A DNA stretch of 64,000 nucleotides from Breznakia pachnodae (GTDB lineage: Bacteria; Bacillota_I; Bacilli_A; Erysipelotrichales; Erysipelotrichaceae), in the NCBI RefSeq assembly GCF_030814225.1, contig NZ_JAUSUR010000004.1, positions 370,410-434,409 of the forward strand, read 5' to 3'. The position numbers and the translations under genes were made by a program. Positions 9,117 through 21,100 of this stretch are shown here, piece after piece. Below the pieces are notes generated by a model. The model had not been told where the DNA came from, did not search any database, and saw only the letters and a list, made by a program, of their open reading frames with translations. The first letter of the stretch is position 1; each line of letters opens with the position of its first letter.

Positions 9117-12100
9117 CTATTTCTTACGTTGATGGAATCTTCTAAATCTAAATTTAGACCATCCAAAGAACAGAATTAATGCTCCTCCAATATATAGAGC
9201 GTAACTAGTGAACAAGTCACCAGTTGCTGGTGCAACTGAAGGGTTTGAACTTATTACTGGTTTATCAGTAACTACTGGAACTTCTTCTTTTTCCCAAATT
9301 GCGTATAGTGTAACTGATCTGTCTGCTGCAACGATTCCCATATTGCTCATTTGAGCAAATGTTGTTGTATCTCCAATATTGAATGATACACCAGTTCCAT
9401 CAGGCGAACTATTCCACTCTACAAATTTTTCTTGAGTATAAACTCTACTCATGAAACCTCTAATTGTAACAAGATCATTTCTGAAGTAGCTTGTTTCATC
9501 TACTGGTACGTCGCTACCTGTATATCCATTTCCATTGTAATAGATTCGATATACACTTTGAGCTACTTCAATTTCTACTTCAGGAGTCTGTTCTCCTACA
9601 ACTGCTTTGTTTGCAATAACAGTTGTTTGTGTTTCATTTAATGTACTACTCATAGTTACACCAAATGTCACTGTGATAGTTTCATTAGGCTCAATATCCA
9701 TACTGATTCCATTTACTAATTCAGCCAATGTCACTGTTTGGTTCTTAGAACTGTCACTATCACTTGCAACTACTACGGATACATTATCTGTAGTTTCTGC
9801 AATGTAAGGTAATACTTTATCAAGTGTATCTTTAATTGTTACACCTTCCAATGCTACATCACCTTGGTTTTTCGCTGTGATTGTATATGTCAGTTTTTCT
9901 CCTGCACTAACTTCACCATTACCATCAGCATCTTTTACATCTTTGCTTGCAAGCAAGTCTGCTTTTCCTGTTGGTATTACTACTGGTGGAGTTTCACCAT
10001 CACCAATCACTGCAATGTTTGTCAATTCCTTAACTACTTCCGTGTCTAAGTCTGGACTTACAGTTACATCAAATGTAATTGTAATAATTTCACCGCTTGC
10101 TACATTATAGTTAACACCATCAATCAACTGTTGTGCAGAGATTGTTGTATTCTTAGTTGCATCTTTATTACTCTTTACACCAACACTTACGGTGCTTGGA
10201 GTTTCTGCAATATGCGCTAAGATTCCACTCATTGTATCTTGAACAAATACATTTTCAGCAGCAACTGCTCCTGTATTGTTCAATACAATACTATAGTGTA
10301 AAACTTCATTTGGTGAAGCTATGTTGTCTCCACTTGCATCACGAACTGATTTTTCAGATATTACATTTGCTTTTCCAGTAGGTAATTCAACCGTAGAAGT
10401 TGTTCCTCCTATTGTCGCAATATTCTTAAGTACTGTAACTGCATCTGTATCTAAATCTGCTTTCACTGTTACGCTGAACGTAATTGTGATTTCCTCTGAT
10501 GCTGCTAGGTTATACACAATACCATTAATTAGTTCATCTCCAGTGATTGTTGTATTCTTACCAGAATCAGTACTGCTACTTACATTTACTGAAATAGCAC
10601 TTGATGATTCTTGGATATTACCTAGAACTCCAGTTAATTCATCTTTAAATTGCACATCATTTGCAACTACAGAACCTGTATTCTTTCCTGTAATTGTATA
10701 AGTGATTTTCTCACCTGGTGATGCAATCTTATCTCCACTTTCATCTACAACTGTTTTCGAAGATGAAATTGTTGATTTTCCAGTTGGAATCTTAACTGTT
10801 TCGTTTTGACCACCAACGGTTGCTGTATTCATAATTTCTTTTACTGCTTCAGTATCTAAGTCCGCTTTCACTGTTACTTTGAACGTTACAGTAATCACTT
10901 CAGATGGTGCCAGTTTGTATGTCAATCCACTAATTAGTGCATCTCCACTTACCACTGTATTCTTACTAGCATCAACATTACTATTTACGTTTACACTAAT
11001 TGCTGAAGAAGCTTCATCAATATGTGGAAGAACGCTAGTCAAAGTATCCTTAATTACTACATCATCACTTGCCACTACTCCAGAGTTTGATGCTGTAATT
11101 GTATATTCTAATACTTCGGTTGGTGATGCCACTTCGTCACCATTTGCATCAGATACTGATTTTGATGCATTAATGATTGCTTTTCCTGTTGGAATTGTAA
11201 TCTCAGGAGTAGTATCTCCAACGGTTGCTTTATTCGCAATTGAAGGTACACTTGTTAAATTCAAGTATGCATCTACTGTTACTGTAAACTGTATCGTAAT
11301 TGTTTCATTTGCTGCCAACTTATATGTAAGTCCACTATTTAAATCAGTTCCACTTACTGTAGTATTTTTAGCTGCATCTGTATTACTATTTACAGTTACA
11401 CTAATATCTGCTGCTTTTTCTTGAATGTTTGGCAACAATGTCGTCATTTCATCCTTGATTACTACATCTCCACTTACAGCATCTCCTGTATTCGTTGCTG
11501 TAATTGTATATGTCAATTGTTCTCCTGGTGATGCATATCCATCATTGTTTGCATCACTTACACTTTTATCAGATGTCAATGTTGCTTTTCCTGTTGGAAT
11601 TTCAATTTCTGGTCCTGGAATATCATCTAGTGTTGCCTGATTCTTGATTGACTTAACAGTCTCAACATCCAAGTCTGACTTCACAGTAACCTTAAAGCTT
11701 ACTGTTACTGTTACACCTTTTCCAATTTCATCAATTTCAATACCATCAATCAAATCTTGAACTGTTTTAGTAGTTACCGTTCCACCAACATTTACTGTTA
11801 CTGTATTTGCTTTTGGATCATTTACATGTGGTAATACATCTGTAAGTTCATCTTTGATGACTACATCCTTAGCTGTTACACTACCATTGTTTGTAGTTGT
11901 AAGTGTATATGTCAACTCTTCTCCTGGTGATGCAAATCCATCGCCATTTGCGTCGACTACTTCTTTATTGTTACTTAAATTCTTATTTCCTGTCGGAATT
12001 GTGATTTCTGGTGTTGTATCCCCTACTGTTGCTTTATTAGAAATTGCAGTTACCTTAGATGTATCTAAGTCACTCTTAACTGTTACCTCGAAAGTTACAG

Positions 12101-15100
12101 TTATTGTTTCTTTTGAAGCAAGTTTGTAAGTCAATCCACTAATTAAGTCATCTCCGGTTACGGTAGTATTCTTACTTGTATCTGTACTAGTTACGCTTAC
12201 AGAGATCGCTGATGATGCTTCATCAATATGAGGTAATACATTATCTAATGTATCCTTAATCATGATATCATCACTTGTTGCATCTCCACCATTTGTAGCT
12301 ATAATTGTATAAGTAAGTTTTTCTCCTGGTGATGCAATGTTATCACCACTTGCATCTTTCACATCTTTATCAGTCACAAAATCAGCTTTTCCCGTTGGAA
12401 TTGTAATTTCTGGTCCAGTATCACCAATCGTTGCTTTATTCGCAATTGAAGTTACTGTAGATGTATCTAAGTCACTCTTAACTGTTACATCAAATGTAAT
12501 TGTTAATGTTGAATCTTTTTCTAGTGTTGGAATTGTAATTCCATCAACTAAGTTTTGGATTGTATAATTTGTTTTCACTCCATCAATATCTACAGTCACT
12601 ACTGTAGAAGCTGTATCATTTACATGTGGTAATACATTATCCAACTTATCTTGAACTAGCAGGTTTGTTGCATCTGCTGGTCCAGTATTTGTAGTTGTGA
12701 TTGTGTATGATAACTTCTCACCTGGTGATGCTACGTTATCTCCACTTGCATCTGTTACCGTTTTATTTGATGTAAGGTTTGCTTTTCCTGTTGGAATTTC
12801 AATTTCAGGTCCTGGTACATCTCCTAATGTTGCTTGGTTTTTAATTTCTTTAACTGTGTCAACATCTAGGTCTGATTTTACAGTAACTTTGAAACTTACT
12901 GTTACTGTTACTCCTGCGCCTATTTCATCTATTGTAATTCCATCAATCAAGTCTTGAACAGTTTTTGTTGTAATTGAACCTCCAACATTTACTGTTACTG
13001 TATTTGCTTTTGGATCATTTACATGTGGTAACACATCTGTAAGTTCATCTTTGATGACTACATTCTTAGCAGCTACACTACCATTGTTTGTAGTTGATAT
13101 TGTGTATGTCAATTCTTCACCTGGTGACGCATAACCGTCATCATTTGCATCCACTACAGCTTTTTCGTTACTTAAGCTTGTCTTTCCTGTTGGAATTTCA
13201 ACCTCAGGTCCTTTTTCACCGTCTAGTGTTGCTTGGTTAGAAATTGATTTCACTGTACTAGTATCCAAGTCTGATTTTACAGTTACGGTGAATATTAATG
13301 TAATTGTTTCATTTCCTTTTAACTTGTAAGTTAATCCAGAAACTAAATCACTTCCACTTACCGTTCCATCTTTACTTGAATCTTTATCACTACTTACTGT
13401 TACTGAAATTGCTGAAGCAGCTTCATCGATATGCGGTAATAAATTTGTCATCTCATCTTTTAAGATTACATCATCACTATCTGCATCTCCATTGTTTGTA
13501 GCAGTAATTACATATGTAAGTTGTTCTCCTGGGGAAGCTATGTTATCTCCGCTTGCATCGCTCACACTCTTATTTGTAGTAAAGTCTGCATCTGATGTTG
13601 GAATTTCTACTTTTGGATCCGTATCTCCGATAGTCGCTTGGTTAGCGATCGAAGTCACTGTTGTCGTATCCAAATCACTCTTAACAGTTACTTTAAACGT
13701 TACTGTTAATGTTGATCCACTTTCTAATGTAGGAATTCTAATTCCATCTACCAGATTTTGGATTGTGTAATTTGTTTTCGTTCCATCGATATCTACACTT
13801 ACTACGGTAGCACTTGTATCATTTACATGACCTAATACATTTGTAAGTTTATCTTGAACTAGTAAGTTTGTTGCATCTGCTGGTCCATTATTCACTGTTG
13901 TAATTGTGTATGACAGTTGCTCTCCTGGTGATGCATATCCATCATCATTTGCATCTGATACACTTTTTGCTGATTTAAGATTTGCTTTTCCTGTTGGAAT
14001 CTCAATCTCTGGTCCTGGTTCATCTCCTAATGTTGCCTGGTTTTTAATTTCTTTAACTGTATCAACATCTAGATCTTCTAGCACTGTAACTTTGAAACTT
14101 ACTGTTACTGTTACTCCTGGACCTATTTCATCTATTGTAATTCCATCAATCAAATCTTGAACTGTTTTTGTAGTCACTGTTCCACCGACATTTACACTTA
14201 CCGTATTTGCTTTTGGATCATCTACATGTGGTAACACATCTGTAAGTTCATCTTTAATTACTACATTCTTAGCTGTAACACTTCCATTGTTTGTAGTTGA
14301 TATTGTATATGTCAACTCTTCTCCTGGTGATGCATAGCCATCATTATTTGCATCTGATACATCTTTATCATTACTTAAGTTTGTTTTTCCTGTTGGAATT
14401 ACAATCTCTGGTCCTGGTGTATCACCCAAAGTTGCTTGGTTCGCAATTGATGTTACTGTTGTAGTATCTAAATCACTCTTAACGGTTACTTCAAATGTCA
14501 ATGTGATTGTTTCACCTGCAGCCAGTTTATAGATTAATCCACTAACTAAAGCGTCTCCACTAACTGTAGTATTCTTACTTGCATCTGTATCACTACTTAC
14601 TGTTACTGTAATTGCTGTAGCAGCTTCATCAATGTGAGGTAATAAGTTTGTCATTTCATCTTTTAAGACTACATTTCCACTTTCTGCATCACCATTATTT
14701 GTTGCCGTGATTGTATACGTTAATTTTTCTCCTGGTGAAGCTATATTATCTCCACTAGCATCACTTACGCTCTTAGTAGATGATAAAGTTGCTTTTCCTG
14801 TTGGAATTTCAATTTCAGGTCCTGGCACATCGCCTAGAGTTGCCTGATTCTTGATAACCTTAACTGTTTCAAGATCTAAGTCTTCTAGTACTGTAACTTT
14901 GAAACTTACTGTTACACTTACTCCTACACCTATTTCATCTATCGTAATTCCATCAATTAAGTCTTGAACTGTTTTTGTAGTTACTGAACCGCCAACATTT
15001 ACTGTTACTGTATTTGCTTTTGGATCATCTACATGCAGTAATACATCTGTAAGTTCATCTTTGATGACTACATTCTTAGCAGTTACACCACCATTGTTTG

Positions 15101-18100
15101 TAGTTGAAATTGTGTATGTCAATTCTTCTCCTGGCGATGCATATCCATCACCATTTGCGTCCTCTACATTTTTGTTATTACTTAAGTTTGTCTTTCCTGT
15201 TGGAATTTCAACCTCAGGTCCTTTTTCTCCATCTAGTGTCGCTTGGTTTGAAATTGACTTCACTGTATCTGTATCCAAGTCTGATTTTACAGTTACTGCA
15301 AATGTAAGAGTTACTGTTTCATTGCCTTTTAACTTGTAAGTTAATCCAGAAACCAAATCACTTCCACTCACTGTTCCATCTTTACTTGAATCTGTATCAC
15401 TGCTGACGTTTACTACAATTGAAGCTGCACTTTCATCAATATGAGGTAATAAGTTTGTCATCTCATCTTTTAAGATTACATCATTACTATCTGCATCTCC
15501 ATTGTTCGTTGCTGTGATTGTATACGTTAATTTTTCTCCTGGTGAAGCTATATTATCTCCACTTTCATCTGATACACTCTTACCAGTTGTAAAGTCTGAA
15601 TCTGCTGTTGGAATTTCAGTCTTTGGCTCGGTATCTCCAATTGTTGCTTGGTTAGCGATTGAAGTTACTGTTGTTGTATCCAAATCACTCTTAACGGTTA
15701 CTTTAAACGTTACTGTTAATGTTGACCCACTCTCTAACGTAGGAATTCTAATTCCATCTACTAGATTTTGAATAGAATAATTTGTTTTCGTTCCGTCAAT
15801 ATCTACGCTTACTACTGTTGAACTTGTATCATTTACATGACCTAATACATTTGTAAGCTTATCTTGAACTAACAGATTACTTGCATCTGCTGGGCCATTA
15901 TTCACTGTTGTAATTGTGTAAGATAATTGTTCTCCTGGTGATGCATATCCATCATCATTTGCATCACTTACACTCTTCGCTGATTTAAGATTTGCTTTTT
16001 CTACTGGAATTATGATTTCTGGTCCCGGTTCATCTCCTAATGTTGCCTGGTTTTTAATTTCTTTAACCGTTTCAACATCTAAATCTTCCAGTACTGTAAC
16101 TTTGAAACTTACTGTTACTGTTACTCCTGCACCTATTTCATCTATTGTAATTCCATCAATTAAATCTTGAACTGTTTTTGTAGTTACTGAACCACCAACA
16201 TTTACTGTTACTGTATTTGCTTTTGGATCATCAACGTGTGGTAACACATCTGTAAGTTCATCTTTGATGACTACATTCTTAGCAGCTACACTACCATTGT
16301 TTGTAGTTGTAATCGTATACGTCAATTCTTCACCTGGCGATGCATATCCATCACTATTCGCATCCACTACAGATTTTTCGTTACTTAAGCTTGTCTTTCC
16401 TGTTGGAATTTCAACCTCAGGTCCTTTTTCACCATCTAGTGTTGCTTGGTTAGAAATTGATTTCACTGTACTTGTATCTAAGTCTGATTTTACAGTTACT
16501 GTGAATGTTAATGTGACTGTCTCTTTTCCTTTTAACTTGTAAGTTAATCCAGAAACTAAATCACTTCCATTTACCGTTCCATCTTTACTTGAATCTTTGT
16601 CACTACTTACTGTTACTGAAATTGTTGAAGCATCTTCATCAATATGAGGTAGTAAGTTTGTCATTTCATCTTTTAAGACTACATCACCACTATCTGCATT
16701 TCCATTGTTGGTTGCCGTAATTACATACGTTAACTTTTCTCCTGGTGATGCAATATTATCTCCACTTTCATCTGTTACTGATTTGTTAGTAATAAAGTCT
16801 GCTCCCGCTGTTGGAATTTCAGTCTTTGGATCAGTATCTCCAATTGTTGCTTGGTTAGCGATTGAAGTTACTGTTGTCGTATCTAGATCTGATTTCACTG
16901 TTACTTTGAATGTAACCGTTAATGTTGATCCATTTTTCAGCGTTGGAATTCTAATTCCATCTACTAGATTTTGAATAGAATAATTTGTTTTCGTTCCATC
17001 AATATCTACGCTTACAACTGTTGAATTTGTATCATTTACATGACCTAATACATTTGTAAGTTTATCTTGAACTAACAGATTAGTTGCATCTGCTGGTCCA
17101 TTATTCACTGTTGTAATTGTGTAAGATAATTGTTCTCCTGGTGATGCATATCCATCATCATTTGCATCACTTACACTCTTCGCTGATTTAAGGTTTGCTT
17201 TTTCTACTGGAATTATAATTTCTGGTCCTGGTTCATCTCCTAATGTTGCCTGGTTTTTTATTTCTTTAACTGTATCAACATCTAGGTCTGATTTTACTGT
17301 AACTTTGAAACTTACTGTTACACTTACTCCCGCACCTATTTCATCTATTGTAATTCCATCTATCAAGTCTTGAACTGTTTTTGTAGTTATTGAACCACCA
17401 ACATTTACTGTTACTGCATTTGCCGTTGGATCATCTACATGTGGTAATACACTTGTTAATTCATCTTTGATGACTACATTCTTAGCAGTTACACTGCCAT
17501 TGTTTGTAGTCGAGATTGTATATGTTAATTCTTCACCTGGTGATGCATATCCATCGCCATTTGCATCCACTACATTTTTGTTATTACTTAAGTTTGTCTT
17601 TCCTGTTGGAATTTCAACCTCAGGTCCTTTTTCTCCATCTAGTGTCGCTTGGTTCGAAATTGATGTTACTGTACTTGTATCCAAGTCTGATTTTACAGTT
17701 ACTGTGAATGTTAATGTAATTGTTTCATTTCCTTTTAACTTGTAAGTTAATCCTGAAACTAAAGCACTTCCACTCACTGTTCCATCTTTACTTGAATCTG
17801 TATCACTGCTAACGTTTACTACAATCGAAGTTGCATCCTCACTAATATGAGGTAACAAGTTTGTCATTTCATCTTTTAAGACTACATCTCCACTATCTGC
17901 ATTTCCATTGTTGGTTGCTGTGATTGTATAAGTAAGTTTTTCTCCTGGAGAAGCAATATTATCTCCACTTTCATCAACAACTGATTTTCCGGAACCGAAG
18001 TCTGCATTCGCTGTTGGAATCTCAGTCTTAGGATCGGTATCTCCAATTGTTGCTTGGTTAGCGATTGAAGTTACTGTTGTTGTATCCAAATCATTCTTAA

Positions 18101-21100
18101 CTGTTACTTTGAATGTAACAGTCAAAGTTGATCCATTTTTCAGTGTAGGAATTCTAATTCCGTCTACCAGATTTTGGATTGTATAATTTGTTTTCGTTCC
18201 ATCAATATCTACGCTTACTACTGTTGAACTTGTATCATTTACATTTCCTAATACATTTGTAAGCTTATCTTGAACTAACAGGTTTGTTGCATCTGCTGGG
18301 CCATTATTTGTTGATACAATAGTGTATGTCAGTTGCTCTCCTGGTGATGCGTATCCATCATCATTTGCATCTGTTACACTTTTTGCTGACTTAAGATTCG
18401 CTTTTTCCACTGGAATTATGATTTCAGGTCCTGGTTCATCTCCTAATGTTGCTTGGTTTTTAATTTCTTTAACTGTATCAACATCCAGATCTTCTAACAC
18501 AGTAACTTTGAAGCTTACTGTCACAGTTACACCTGCACCTATTTCATCTATTGTAATTCCATCTATCAAGTCTTGAACTGTTTTTGTTGTAATTGAGCCT
18601 CCAACATTTATTGTTACTGTATTTGCTTTTGGATCATCTACGTGTGGTAACACATCTGTAAGTTCATCTTTGATGACTACATTCTTAGCAGCTACACTAC
18701 CATTGTTTGTAGTTGTAATCGTATACGTCAATTCTTCACCTGGCGATGCATATCCATCACTATTCGCATCCACTACAGATTTTTCGTTACTTAAGCTTGT
18801 CTTTCCTGTTGGAATTTCAACCTCAGGTCCTTTTTCACCATCTAGTGTTGCTTGGTTCGAAATTGCAGTTACTGTACTTGTATCTAAGTCTGATTTTACA
18901 GTTACGGTAAATGTAAGAGTTACTGTTTCGTTTCCTTTTAACTTGTAAGTTAGTCCAGAAACTAAAGCACTTCCACTTACTGTTCCGTTTTTACTTGCAT
19001 CTGTATCACTGCTAACATTTACTACAATTGAAGCTGCATCCTCACTAATATGAGGTAACAAGTTTGTCATTTCATCTTTTAAGACTACATCACCACTATC
19101 TGCATCTCCATTGTTGGTAGCTGTAATAGTATAAGTAAGCTGTTCTCCTGGTGATGCGATATTATCTCCACTTTCATCAACAACTGATTTACCAGATGAT
19201 AAATCGGCCTCTGCAGTTGGGATTTCAGTTTTTGGATCTGTATCTCCGATAGTCGCTTGGTTAGCAATTGAAGTTACGGTTGTCGTATCTAAATCACTCT
19301 TAACGGTTACTTTGAAAGTCACTGTTAATGTTGATCCGCTCTCTAATGTAGGAATTCTAATTCCATCTACTAGATTTTGAATCGTGTAATTTGTTTTCGT
19401 TCCATCAATATCTACACTTACCACTGTAGCACTTGTATCATTTACATTTCCTAATACATTTGTAAGTTTATCTTGAACTAACAGGTTAGTTGCGTCTGCT
19501 GGTCCATTATTCACTGTGGTAATTGTGTATGTCAGTTGTTCTCCTGGTGATGCATATCCATCATTATTTGCATCCTCTACACTCTTCGCTGATTTAAGGT
19601 TTGCTTTTCCTGTTGGAATTGTAATTTCAGGTCCTGGTTCATCATTTGATGTTGCCTGATTTTTTATTTCCTTAACTGTATCAAGATCCAGATCTGATTT
19701 CACTGTAACTGTAAATGTCACAGTTGCTGTTTCCGTTGCTTTTAGTTCTGAAACTGTGATTCCACCAACTAAGTCTTGAATTGTGTGTGTTGTCTTCGTT
19801 CCGTTTACATCTAACGTAACTACAGTGGCACTTGTATCTTCTACATGAGGAAGTACACCAAGTAACTCATCTTTAATTACTAAGTTACTTGCATTTGCAG
19901 GTCCCTTATTTGTAGTTGTAATTGTATACGTCAACTCCTCACCAGGTGTTGCATAACCATCACCATTTGCGTCAGATACAGCTTTATCTAAATCAAGTTC
20001 AGCTTTACCAACATTGATTTCAGTTCCACGCTCAATATCACCTAACGTTGCCGTATTTGTAATCTTGCTTACTGTTTCTAAATCAATGTCTGTTTTCACT
20101 GTTACTTTGAAACTGATTGTAACTGTAGTTTTACCTTTCACTTCATCGATTGTGAATCCATCAATTAAGTCTTGTACTGTTTTTGTTGATATTTGACCAT
20201 TGTTGTTAATTGTAACCGATGCTGAAGTTGGATCATCTACGTATTTTAATACCTCTGTCAGTTTATCTTGAACTAACATGTTACGCATTGCTCCACTACC
20301 TTCATTTTCATATGTTAGTGTATACACCAACTCTTCACCTGGGGAAGCAAATGTATCATTGTTAGCGTCACTAACTGATTTATTTCCTTCTGATGACCAT
20401 GTTCCATATAAGAATGTTACATCAGTATCTCCTGTTGGTGTGTAAATAAAGTCGCCACTTGAGTCTAAATCATAAATTGTGGTATCTGTATTGATACGAT
20501 ATCCTAAAATATCATAGTTTTCGATACTTGTTGGCGTTCTTGTCAACTCTTTATCAATTTTTACAATTTCTGGATTTGGACTCATTGAGAAGGCTGGTAA
20601 TGCCTGGTTTGTATCTACATCAATTCCCTGATATGAAATAGTAATCCATCCAGATGGATTTCTTTCATACTTGAATTCATGTTCATATGTACCTTCATCA
20701 TTTACATACTTCTCATCATCCAATGTAATTGTCTTTGTTGCATCTTGTGGTGTTTGGAACAGCCAATACTTATCTTCACCATTTGGTAATTCATCGTATT
20801 TTGTAATGGTTGTACTATCGTATCCAAATGTTGGATTTTCAATTACGTTTCCATTAGCATCTAATGGGATACCTGCTGTTTCAATTACTTTTCCATCTGC
20901 ATCTTTGTTAACTACATTGTCTGTTGTTGCAGTATAGATATTTTCATAGATTTCTCCATCTACATAACCATTACCTACATGTGTAGATTTCACTGGTGTA
21001 TAGAAGTTATCTGCAACATATGAAGTAACTTCTTTTGTAGTTTGAGAATATGAATATCCTTCCACCATTACAATTACTTTACAGTTATCATAAATATCTA

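Noticed and set aside
9560..20400. Regular repeats considered as a CRISPR array
   Set aside because: The period is about 400 bp and the whole region is one coding frame; no short repeat/spacer pattern or cas genes are present.
9430..21000. Many open frames of 60-180 codons on the strand opposite the giant gene
   Set aside because: They recur at the repeat period, have no ribosome binding sites and encode Ser/Val-rich low-complexity sequence. They are shadows of the repeated codons of the real gene.
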